A stretch of 37,171 bases of DNA from DAOTWY01 sp003696565 (GTDB taxonomy: Bacteria > Chloroflexota > Anaerolineae > Aggregatilineales > Phototrophicaceae): contig DAOTWY010000026.1 in the NCBI GenBank assembly GCA_034435635.1, positions 1-37,171 on the forward strand, given 5' to 3'. Each line of letters starts with the position of its first letter. Within the stretch, counting starts at the first letter, position 1. Below are positions 1-7,613 of the stretch, one piece after another. The position numbers and the translations under genes are program-made. The notes under the pieces are model-generated. The model searched no databases, had not been told where the DNA came from, and saw nothing but the letters and a program-made list of their open reading frames with translations.

Positions 1-2
1 GT

Positions 3-233
3 AAAAAAACTGCACAAAAAATTCTTTTTGAACTCAAGGATAAACTTATAACCGGTTTAGAAGCAGCTCCAATTACAGACACATTTGATGACATCAACAC
101 AGATGTTATTGATGCTCTGGTTGCATTAGGGTACAGCATTGTGGAAGCACAAACTGCCATACAAGCACTACCAAGCGATGCCCCACCTAATGTAGAAGAG
201 CGTATTCGATTAGCGTTACAATACTTCACGTAG
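3..233 (+). CDS. ruvA: Holliday junction helicase subunit RuvA, C-terminal part
   Basis: This is the last 76 codons of a gene cut by the window edge. The frame opens with KKTAQKILFELKDK, which matches the second helix-hairpin-helix of RuvA that grips Holliday junction DNA. After a short acidic linker comes DALVALGYSIVEAQTAI, the small helical domain III that contacts the RuvB motor. The frame ends in a TAG nine bases before thyX, so the two are probably co-transcribed. The family role is to load RuvB on four-way junctions during recombinational repair. The N-terminal OB domain lies outside the window. Confidence 0.85.
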   Translation, partial: KKTAQKILFELKDKLITGLEAAPITDTFDDINTDVIDALVALGYSIVEAQTAIQALPSDAPPNVEERIRLALQYFT

Positions 234-242
234 GAGATTTAG

Positions 243-986
243 ATGGATCATCAGTTAATCGGCAAGCGAGTTGATATTCTGGATAAAGGTTGGATTGAAT
301 TAATCGACATGATGCCTCACCCATCACTAGATGTTTCTGGTGATTTAGCCATTGTAAATGCTGCACGGGTTAGCTTTCTTGGAGAGAGCAAGGGTGAAGA
401 ACGTGATAAAAAACTGCTATTTTATTTAATGCGCCACCGCCATACTTCCCCTTTTGAAATGGTAGAGTTTAAGTTCCGTGTGCGCGCACCATTAGTCACT
501 TGGTGGCAATGGGCACGTCATCGTGTATGGAATTTTAACGCACAATCTGGCAGATACACCCCATTTGAGGAAGATGATTTTTATATTCCAGATATCTGGC
601 GGATGCAGGCAAAAAACAACAAACAAGCCAGCGATGGACAGGTTAGCGAACAAGTCAACCAAGAGTTAACTAAAAAATTAATCGCTCATTATGAAACAAG
701 TTTCCAGCACTATGCTCAAGCATTAGAAGCTGGTGTTTCTAGAGAACTAGCGCGTCTGTTTCTGCCTGGTTTCAGTGTTTATTATACATGGATTACCAAA
801 GTGGATGCTCATAATTTGATGCACTTTCTAAAGCTGCGCATGGCACCAGAAGCGCAATATGAAATCCGCGTATATGCTCAAGCCATCTATGAACATTTCT
901 TTAAATTAGCACTCCCATGGACGGCAGAAGCGTTTGAGACATATGTGCTTAATCCAACAGAAGAAAAAACAGGGGCTTTAGAGTAA
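243..986 (+). CDS. thyX: Flavin-dependent thymidylate synthase ThyX
   Basis: ThyX makes dTMP from dUMP using methylene-tetrahydrofolate as carbon donor and FAD with NAD(P)H as reductant. The 247-residue length is normal. The signature RHRx7S is visible as RHRVWNFNAQSGRY, and an upstream RHRHTSPFE segment matches the conserved N-terminal helix region that helps bind FAD and dUMP. The start ATG has a GGAG ribosome site seven bases upstream, directly after the ruvA stop. No ThyA is present in the window. The last 24 bases also form one arm and the loop of a terminator that serves the opposite strand. Confidence 0.95.
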   Translation: MDHQLIGKRVDILDKGWIELIDMMPHPSLDVSGDLAIVNAARVSFLGESKGEERDKKLLFYLMRHRHTSPFEMVEFKFRVRAPLVTWWQWARHRVWNFNAQSGRYTPFEEDDFYIPDIWRMQAKNNKQASDGQVSEQVNQELTKKLIAHYETSFQHYAQALEAGVSRELARLFLPGFSVYYTWITKVDAHNLMHFLKLRMAPEAQYEIRVYAQAIYEHFFKLALPWTAEAFETYVLNPTEEKTGALE

Positions 987-992
987 GCCCCT
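963..992 (-). terminator. Rho-independent terminator of the globin-lipoprotein operon, inside thyX 3' end
   Basis: The arms AGGGGCTT (971-978) and AAGCCCCT (985-992) are perfect complements around a six-base loop. Read on the minus strand, the stem is followed by G and six T, a good U-tract. The stop codons of both convergent genes fall within the hairpin. On the plus strand no T-run follows, so it is mainly a minus-strand terminator. Confidence 0.75.
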
Positions 993-1593
993 AACGTGTT
1001 GCTGTAAATTCGCTACCACGCGCTGTACACATTTGAATACCAACAGGATCAAGTGGCTCAACACTCCATCCATATGTACCTAGTTCAGTAAATGTTTCCG
1101 CAGGAATTTGAAGCGTTGTTTCCGTCGTCAGTTCAAAGAACAACTGATTTTCAAATTCGTCAATCACATAAACACGGTACAGCCCTACCCCATCAACAGG
1201 TGTCCACGCGATTGTGGGGGATGTACCTAAACGAAATTCTTCTGTGGATGCTTCAAAATCAACACGATAGTTCAAGCAAGATTCGGATTGATTAGGATCA
1301 TTACCTGTTGATGGTGGAGGTATAAATGGCGTTGATGTTGGAGAACGAACTTGCGTAGGTGTTTCAGTTGGGGCTGATGTTGGTGTCCATGTTGGTGGCA
1401 ATGTTGGGCGAATAATGGGTGCAGATGTTGCGGTTGGTATTTCAATAGTTGGTGTTTGAGAAGCATTGTCAATCGCCTCTGTTGTCACCTGATCGCCCTC
1501 GAAACGTGTAGGTAAGACAGGTGTTTCATCATCGTTTGATGAGCCACATGCTGCTAAAATCATGACCAAAAACAAGAGAATGCTCGTTTTCAT
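991..1593 (-). CDS. Lipoprotein with Thr/Pro-rich linker and Ig/FnIII-like domain
   Basis: The protein is 200 residues. It begins with a short lipoprotein signal peptide ending in LAAC, so Cys16 would be lipidated and the protein anchored on the outer face of the membrane. Residues about 45-100 are a Thr/Pro-rich low-complexity stretch. The last 95 residues look like a compact beta-sandwich (SPTIAWTPVDGVGLYRVYV, then TYGWSVEPLDPVG), which resembles fibronectin or Ig-like folds; two Cys could form a disulfide. A strong GGGGGAGG ribosome site precedes the ATG. It is the last gene of a three-gene set with the membrane protein and globin. No specific function can be given. Confidence 0.8.
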   Translation of the reverse strand: MKTSILLFLVMILAACGSSNDDETPVLPTRFEGDQVTTEAIDNASQTPTIEIPTATSAPIIRPTLPPTWTPTSAPTETPTQVRSPTSTPFIPPPSTGNDPNQSESCLNYRVDFEASTEEFRLGTSPTIAWTPVDGVGLYRVYVIDEFENQLFFELTTETTLQIPAETFTELGTYGWSVEPLDPVGIQMCTARGSEFTATR

Positions 1594-1603
1594 ACCTCCC
1601 CCT

Positions 1604-1942
1604 TCAGGAGCCGTTAATAATTAATCCCAATATCCATAATACTACAAGAAAAATTGCAAATAATCCTAATAAAATGTAAAAGCCTGTTGCACGCCTGGCA
1701 ACAACATCTTCTCCAATTATGCCAACAATAAAAAAATACCCCAATGCATACATGATTATGCCAAGCCCACCAGCAATCATTGTGAGTATTACAACTTTTG
1801 TATCCTCAGGCACTGTAGCTGATAAAATTGAATCCGCCACTAACGACACCACTAATGTGACAGCCAGAGAAAAAAGTCCTGAGAGAAATATCCGTGTGAT
1901 TCGTGGTAATTTGAGGACATACGAAACAAGTGTTTTATTCAT
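1604..1942 (-). CDS. Small membrane protein, three predicted transmembrane helices
   Basis: The protein is 112 residues with three hydrophobic stretches at about 18-40, 48-75 and 88-109, so it is almost entirely membrane-embedded. A short charged loop (GEDVVARRATG) lies between the last two. I do not recognise a family. Its ATG overlaps the end of the upstream globin gene by eight bases, and the lipoprotein starts ten bases after its stop, so the three are very likely one transcript with coupled translation. Confidence 0.75.
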   Translation of the reverse strand: MNKTLVSYVLKLPRITRIFLSGLFSLAVTLVVSLVADSILSATVPEDTKVVILTMIAGGLGIIMYALGYFFIVGIIGEDVVARRATGFYILLGLFAIFLVVLWILGLIINGS

Positions 1943-2327
1943 CAGGTGTATACCGATTAATCATAAAATCAGCTGCACGAGTAAAATAGTCACGCATAAT
2001 TGAACGAGCTGGTTCTATAATACCGACTTCATCAATCGCTGCCAACATATGCCCTAACCAAGCATCACGTGCTTTTGCATCAATGGGAAATGGCGCATGA
2101 CGCATCCGTAAACGTGGGTGCCCTCGTATCTCGCTATATTCCGTTGGTCCACCAAAATATTGCATCAAAAAGAGATACTGCCAACGCTTACCTGGTTCAA
2201 GGTCTTGTGGGAAGATTGCTCGTAATTTAGCATCTGCTTCTACCTTTGCATAAAAGACATCCACAAGCTTTTTGAATGTCTCTGAACCCCCAACTAATTC
2301 ATAAACTGTTATACGTTCTTGTGTCAT
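1935..2327 (-). CDS. Group II truncated hemoglobin (TrHbO type)
   Basis: A 130-residue heme protein of the 2-over-2 globin fold. From the chosen ATG, Tyr26 fits position B10, the YFGGP turn at 57-61 is typical of group II, His77 in MRHAPFPI is the proximal heme ligand, and Trp90 fits G8. Such proteins bind O2, NO or peroxide; the exact role varies between bacteria. A TTG seven codons upstream is an alternative start. Neither start has a clear ribosome site, and the ATG fits the usual family N-terminus better. It is first in a minus-strand operon with a membrane protein and a lipoprotein, an uncommon partnership. Confidence 0.9.
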   Translation of the reverse strand: MTQERITVYELVGGSETFKKLVDVFYAKVEADAKLRAIFPQDLEPGKRWQYLFLMQYFGGPTEYSEIRGHPRLRMRHAPFPIDAKARDAWLGHMLAAIDEVGIIEPARSIMRDYFTRAADFMINRYTPDE

Positions 2328-2412
2328 TGGCAAAATCCGACTAGACAATTGAGTATGTGACGGTACAATTTTCCTTCAATTAACTATTATAAAACATTAA
2401 AGGGAGCTTTCC

Positions 2413-4368
2413 ATGAGCAAAATTATGCGCGGGGTATGTGCCATCTTACTCCTGTCGCTTTTCGTCAGCGTGATTACAGCGCAGGAAGAAGAGGACACGA
2501 CCATAACTGTCACTGGGTCTCAATTAGTTGCTAACCTGTTGAACACTTTCGCACAAAGCACACAAACTGAACTAACATTTGAAATTGCTGGAACAAGTAA
2601 TGGCTTTGATACATTTTGTGCCGGACAAAGTGATATTACCGGTGCTAGCCGTCCAATTGCTGTTGAAGAAGAAAACCTTTGCAATACAAACGGCATCACT
2701 TATGCAGAATACTTAATTGCCTATGATGTGTTGACTGTTGTCACACATCCAGACCTGAATATTGAATGCTTGGGTATAAATGAGCTTGATAATCTATTTA
2801 ACCCTGTCTCTAATATCAATTTTTGGGATGAAACCAATTTGCCAGACATTGGCACAGAGCCTATCACATTATTTTTACCAGCGAACAATACCGCAGCTTA
2901 CGCATTGTTAGATAATAATGTGTCTGGTTTAGGACTACGTGGTGAGACAATTGCTGATGCTACTGAGCGTCTTGAAAGTATCAGCAATACGCCTGGGGCA
3001 ATTGGCGTGTTATCACTAAGTAATCTTGATGAAACTGCTAATGTCAATGTGGTAGCAATTCGCAATCCACAACTAGGAGATTGCTTTACGCCGTCGATTG
3101 AAACAATTGAAGCGCGCCAATATCCATTAGCAAATCGCCTATTTATTTACGTCAATCAAAATGCCTCTGAGTCTATCAATGATTTATTGAATACTATCGT
3201 CAATGAAGACTCAGCCAACCTCGTAGCAGATGCCGGTTTTACACCTATTTCCACAGAAAGTTATGCGTTGAATCAGGCTGTTCTAGCTGGTGAGCAAGCA
3301 CCCGGTCGTCAATTTAGCAGCGATGTCGTAGAGTATGAAATCCCTGCCAATATTAGCGGCGAAATCACTATCGCCGGCGCGCCAGAACTTGGGAGCTATT
3401 TAACAGATATTACATCATCATTTTCTGATAGTTATCCTGGTGTAACACCTATCTTGAATATTCTGGGAGAAAGAGCTGGAATCCGTGAGTTTTGTAACGG
3501 TATCGCTGAGATTGTCGTCACAAGACGAGATTTTACAGAAGATGAGCTAACTGGTTGCACAAATAACAATGTCAATCCCGTTCCGCTTGATTTTGGTAAA
3601 CGCGCTGTTGTTTTAGTGCGTAGTGTCTCAGCTGATTTTGCACAATGTTTATCCGCTGAGGAAGTCATCAATATCTGGGGAACCAATATTACCAATGCAC
3701 CAGAAACATGGGATGCAATCAATGCAGATTTTCCAGAAATCCCCCTTACATTGGTTGCTCCCAGTGTCGGCAGTTCATCAGCTGACATCCTACTGACACC
3801 AGCAGCTGGTGCTGTGATTCCAATTCGACTGGATGTCGCTGAAACAAACAATGACCCACTCTATCGCGCAGTGGCTGTTTCTAATACTGAAGGTGGGCTA
3901 ACATTCATGGAATGGACGGAATACTTACAAGTATTAGAGACCTTGCCAGAAGAAAATGAGATCGAATTAGTTGAGGTTGATAATGGCAATGGGTGCGTCT
4001 TACCATCTGAAGAGACTATTGCAGATGGTAGCTATCCTTATACACGGAATATTCAACTAATTGCGAGTCAATTCGCATTGACTCGCAGTGAGGTTCAGGG
4101 ATTGCTGTGGTTTATGTACGAAGATAGCAACTATGTTAAACTTCTTGACCACAATATCCTGGGTATCCCTTTTGCTGATCTAGGTGAAGCTCGGCAAGCG
4201 TTACAAGACATATTTAATGATGCGTTAGCTTCTGGTATTGAACCCCCAATAACAGCATCTGAAATCGCACCAGAAGCTCCTGTAGATATTTTCACATCTC
4301 CAGAAGCAACACCGGAAACCACACCTGAGGTTACACCAGAAGCAACGCCAGAAACTGCCGGAGAATAG
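2413..4368 (+). CDS. Secreted protein with two tandem PstS-like substrate-binding domains
   Basis: The protein is 651 residues with a Sec signal peptide (cleavage likely after VITA, residue 23). Residues about 28-305 resemble phosphate-type periplasmic binding proteins: ITVTGSQLVANLL opens the fold and SDITGASRPI fits the binding-loop region. Residues about 315-600 repeat the plan (ITIAGAPELGSYLTDI, then EIVVTRRDFTEDEL). Paired Cys recur in both halves. The C-terminal 40 residues are Pro/Thr/Glu repeats of the type PEATPETTPE. GGGAG stands eight bases before the ATG. No permease or ATPase genes are adjacent, so a sensing or scavenging role is as likely as transport. The ligand is unknown. Confidence 0.8.
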   Translation: MSKIMRGVCAILLLSLFVSVITAQEEEDTTITVTGSQLVANLLNTFAQSTQTELTFEIAGTSNGFDTFCAGQSDITGASRPIAVEEENLCNTNGITYAEYLIAYDVLTVVTHPDLNIECLGINELDNLFNPVSNINFWDETNLPDIGTEPITLFLPANNTAAYALLDNNVSGLGLRGETIADATERLESISNTPGAIGVLSLSNLDETANVNVVAIRNPQLGDCFTPSIETIEARQYPLANRLFIYVNQNASESINDLLNTIVNEDSANLVADAGFTPISTESYALNQAVLAGEQAPGRQFSSDVVEYEIPANISGEITIAGAPELGSYLTDITSSFSDSYPGVTPILNILGERAGIREFCNGIAEIVVTRRDFTEDELTGCTNNNVNPVPLDFGKRAVVLVRSVSADFAQCLSAEEVINIWGTNITNAPETWDAINADFPEIPLTLVAPSVGSSSADILLTPAAGAVIPIRLDVAETNNDPLYRAVAVSNTEGGLTFMEWTEYLQVLETLPEENEIELVEVDNGNGCVLPSEETIADGSYPYTRNIQLIASQFALTRSEVQGLLWFMYEDSNYVKLLDHNILGIPFADLGEARQALQDIFNDALASGIEPPITASEIAPEAPVDIFTSPEATPETTPEVTPEATPETAGE

Positions 4369-4374
4369 CACATC

Positions 4375-4410
4375 AACACCCCTATCAACAGACAGATAGG
4401 GGTGTTTTGC
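4375..4410 (+). terminator. Rho-independent terminator after the PstS-like gene
   Basis: AACACCCCTATC (4375-4386) and GATAGGGGTGTT (4395-4406) form a perfect 12-bp stem with an eight-base loop, followed by TTGC and TTG. It lies seven bases after the stop codon and separates this gene from dinG. Confidence 0.85.
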
Positions 4411-4421
4411 TTGTTCCCCTG

Positions 4422-4430
4422 TGATATACT
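4422..4430 (+). promoter_or_regulatory. Probable extended -10 promoter for dinG
   Basis: TGATATACT combines a TG extension with a TATACT -10 box, directly after the terminator and 41 bases before the dinG ATG. No good -35 box stands 17 bases upstream, as is usual for extended -10 promoters. TATACT is also the -10 of the suf and tRNA-Pro promoters in this window. Confidence 0.5.
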
Positions 4431-4470
4431 GCAATTTGATACGATCCCCCGTCTAAGAATGGAGCGATTT

Positions 4471-7248
4471 ATGCGCGGCGAACTCGTCGCTTTAGATTTA
4501 GAAACAACTGGTTTAGATATCCAAACGGATGCCATCATTGAAGTCGGCATTGTGCGTATAAAAGAGGGCAAAATCATAGATACCTTCAGCACAATGGTCA
4601 ATCCAGAAAGCCCTATCCCAGAACACATTACTCATATCACCGGAATTCATCATAACGATGTTCTTAACGCCCCTACTATTCGACAGATACTTCCTAAAAT
4701 TGCGGCGTTTATTGGCGACTCACCAGTTATCGCCCATAACATTAGCCTAGATATGGGATTCCTACGAGATCGATATGGGATTTTGAAGCGTAATATACAG
4801 TTGGATACTTACGATCTCGCGTCCATATTGCTACCTACGGCACCTCGTTATAACCTTAACAGCTTGACACAACAAGTTGGTATTAAACTAGAAAACGCAC
4901 ACCGAGCGTTAGATGATGCACGAGCAGCCGCCCTTTTGTATTGGGAGCTATGGCAAAAAATTTTAACCATGCCTCAGTCCTTATTAGAAGAAATTAGTCA
5001 TGCGGCAGAAGGACTAGATTGGGATACGGCAACAGTATTTTCTGCTGCATTACAAGAAAACCGTACGTCATCGTCCGATCTAAACCCCATTGAATTTGAA
5101 GCATATAACGATAATAGTGAGCCATTAATTCCTAATTCAACACAACCGCTTAAAACTCAAGCAATTGACGACATACTAGGAGAAAACGGCACGCTAGCTC
5201 ATCAACTATCCAATTTTGAATACCGTCCACAACAACTAGAAATGGCACATGGTATCGTTAAAGCGTTTAATCATGCACATCATTTGATGGTAGAAGCAGG
5301 AACAGGTACAGGCAAGTCACTCGCTTATCTGATACCTGCCATTTTATGGGCTGTTCAAAACAATGAGCGGGTTGTTATTTCTACTAACACATTAAATCTG
5401 CAAGATCAGTTAATCAATAAAGACATCCCACTTCTACGCGAGAAACTTGGATTAAACTTTAAAGCAAGTGTGATGAAAGGACGTAATAATTACCTATGTC
5501 CTCGGCGAATCGCTGCAGTACGTCGACGCAAACCAAGCAGCATACTAGAATTGAAAACATTAGCCAAAATTCTTGTATGGATGCAAGAAAGTCAAAGCGG
5601 TGACAAAGGAGAAATCAGCTTACGTGGACCTGCCGAGCATGGTATTTGGGTACGCATGAGCGCGCAAGATGAGGGTTGCACCTTGAATCAATGTGAAAAC
5701 ATGATGCAAGGTGTTTGTCCTTTCTATAAAGCGCGTAAATCCGCTGAATCCGCTCACGTATTAATTGTCAATCATGCGCTTTTGATTTCTGATGCTAAAG
5801 CAGAAAATAATGTTTTACCAGAATATCGTTATTTGATCGTTGATGAAGCTCATCAGCTTGAAGATGCCATCACTAACGGGATGAGCGTTCATATTGATCA
5901 AAGCAGTATTATACGACGATTAATTGACTTGGGAGGAGCTAACCGCGGGTTATTAGGAGAAATTATCGCAAACACTAAAACAGTCATATTCGGTAAAGAA
6001 ATTACCCGGTTGGAAGCATTCATCCAAGGTATTGGAGAAGCACTCATTCTGATGGAAATGCATGTCAAGCAATTATTCAATGCTTTGCATGATTTCATCA
6101 ATGAGCTTCGTCCAAATCGATCAACAGATTATATTACACTAGTTCGTATTGAGCCATCTCATCGAGATAAAGGCAGCTTTGCCCACATTCAATCTGTTTG
6201 GAAAACATTAGATGAGTTCTATGAAGTCATCAGTGATGCGATGAAAGAGCTTAGCAAAGCATTTAATCGATTAGAAGAACAAAACATCCCCCGTTTAAAC
6301 GAACTAAAAAGTAGCGTCATCAGTGCAGCAGAATATTTACAAGAAAGTCGTGTGCAATTGAACAGCTTCATTGCCACTCCGCAGGAGAATATGGTCTATT
6401 GGCTTGGGTTAGCACAAGGTACTACATCACCGGTTGTTCATTTAGCACCGTTACATATTGGACCAATGGTGGAACAATACCTTTGGCGAACAAAACAATC
6501 TGTCATCATGACCAGCGCAACGTTACGCGCGCACGACAACTTCGACTATATTCGGGATCGTCTATATGCTGAAGATGTACATACGTTAGAAGTTGGTTCG
6601 CCATTTAACTATCAAGACTCAACATTAATTTATATTCCGACTGATATACCTGATCCAACTGATCGTAAACGGTATCAACATGCCGTAGAACGTGGAATAG
6701 TAGAATTAGCCGCCGCTTTAGATGGGCGTGTTATGGTTTTATTTACAAGTTATACACAACTCCGTCAAACATCCCAAGCAATCACACCGAGACTAGCATT
6801 AGGCAACATCAGCGTGTTTGATCAAAGTGATGGTACAAGCCGTCAAGCATTACTTGATGGATTCAAATCAACAGAAAAAGCAGTGTTATTAGGCACCAAA
6901 AGCTTTTGGGAAGGGGTTGATGTTCCAGGAGATTCGCTTAGCGGTTTGATTATCACACGTTTGCCTTTCGCCGTCCCATCTGATCCAGTTTTTGCATCTC
7001 GTGCAGAAACATATAAAAACTCATTCCAGCAGTATAATTTACCTGATGCTATCCTACGTTTTCGGCAGGGTTTTGGACGGCTTATTCGTTCAAAAACAGA
7101 TCGCGGAATTGTCACTATTTTTGACTCGCGTATTATAAATAAAGCATATGGTGCAAATTTTTTGGAAGCACTTCCAAATTGCACCGTACAACAGGGATCG
7201 TTAGATTCATTAGCAAATGTGGCAAAAAACTGGGTCAATAAAGGATAA
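4471..7248 (+). CDS. dinG: DinG-family helicase with N-terminal DnaQ-like 3'-5' exonuclease
   Basis: A 925-residue protein. Residues 1-170 form a DEDD exonuclease: D9 and E11 in LDLETTGLD, then HNISLDMGFL and HRALDDARAA. The rest is an XPD/DinG superfamily 2 helicase with Walker A GTGTGKS (Lys282), DEAH at 458-461, FWEGVDVPG and the motif VI segment QGFGRLIRS. Four cysteines at 343, 403, 408 and 416 lie between motifs I and II, where XPD and E. coli DinG hold a 4Fe-4S cluster. The ATG chosen has GGAG overlapping an upstream ATG; an earlier GTG at 4402 lies inside the terminator and is rejected. Likely role: unwinding and trimming of damaged or R-loop DNA. It heads a three-gene plus-strand unit. 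Confidence 0.92.
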   Translation: MRGELVALDLETTGLDIQTDAIIEVGIVRIKEGKIIDTFSTMVNPESPIPEHITHITGIHHNDVLNAPTIRQILPKIAAFIGDSPVIAHNISLDMGFLRDRYGILKRNIQLDTYDLASILLPTAPRYNLNSLTQQVGIKLENAHRALDDARAAALLYWELWQKILTMPQSLLEEISHAAEGLDWDTATVFSAALQENRTSSSDLNPIEFEAYNDNSEPLIPNSTQPLKTQAIDDILGENGTLAHQLSNFEYRPQQLEMAHGIVKAFNHAHHLMVEAGTGTGKSLAYLIPAILWAVQNNERVVISTNTLNLQDQLINKDIPLLREKLGLNFKASVMKGRNNYLCPRRIAAVRRRKPSSILELKTLAKILVWMQESQSGDKGEISLRGPAEHGIWVRMSAQDEGCTLNQCENMMQGVCPFYKARKSAESAHVLIVNHALLISDAKAENNVLPEYRYLIVDEAHQLEDAITNGMSVHIDQSSIIRRLIDLGGANRGLLGEIIANTKTVIFGKEITRLEAFIQGIGEALILMEMHVKQLFNALHDFINELRPNRSTDYITLVRIEPSHRDKGSFAHIQSVWKTLDEFYEVISDAMKELSKAFNRLEEQNIPRLNELKSSVISAAEYLQESRVQLNSFIATPQENMVYWLGLAQGTTSPVVHLAPLHIGPMVEQYLWRTKQSVIMTSATLRAHDNFDYIRDRLYAEDVHTLEVGSPFNYQDSTLIYIPTDIPDPTDRKRYQHAVERGIVELAAALDGRVMVLFTSYTQLRQTSQAITPRLALGNISVFDQSDGTSRQALLDGFKSTEKAVLLGTKSFWEGVDVPGDSLSGLIITRLPFAVPSDPVFASRAETYKNSFQQYNLPDAILRFRQGFGRLIRSKTDRGIVTIFDSRIINKAYGANFLEALPNCTVQQGSLDSLANVAKNWVNKG

Positions 7249-7253
7249 AACGT

Positions 7254-7613
7254 ATGCGAACACCAGCGGGAAAAGATTGCCGTTACTATCATGAAGATTT
7301 TCATCGCGGACGAGAAATACAAGAATGCAGGCTTGTAAAAGACAACCCTGAATCAATGCGTTGGCATCCTTCTGATTGTAGCAAATGCCCAGTGCCAGAT
7401 ATTCTGAATGCAAACGCAAGCCCTTATTTACAGCTCAAACTCAGCATCACAACACGTTTTTCTGTTTTTGGGCGCAAATTAAAAGTTTCTGCAAGTTGTG
7501 AAAAGCATCGTATTCCTATTGAAGATGCTTTTACCGGTTGTCCTAAATGTTATGAAGAACGTCCTGGTTTAGATGTTTTTCGCCAGGCATTGGATCAGAT
7601 TGACGATGATTAA
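7254..7613 (+). CDS. Cys-rich small protein, probable zinc-binding, function unknown
   Basis: The protein is 119 residues with seven cysteines: C9, C25, the CSKC pair C42/C45, C82 and the CPKC pair C96/C99. The two CxxC pairs with flanking Cys/His suggest one or two zinc ribbons, or less likely an Fe-S site. I do not recognise the family. It starts five bases after dinG, with AAGGAT overlapping the dinG stop as ribosome site, and its end overlaps the next gene by eight bases, so all three are translated from one message. No signal peptide or membrane segment is present, so it is cytoplasmic. Confidence 0.75.
   Translation: MRTPAGKDCRYYHEDFHRGREIQECRLVKDNPESMRWHPSDCSKCPVPDILNANASPYLQLKLSITTRFSVFGRKLKVSASCEKHRIPIEDAFTGCPKCYEERPGLDVFRQALDQIDDD

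Noticed and set aside
4402..4470. Upstream GTG start for dinG
   Set aside because: It lies in the terminator of the preceding gene and before the -10 box; the exonuclease domain begins properly at ATG 4471.
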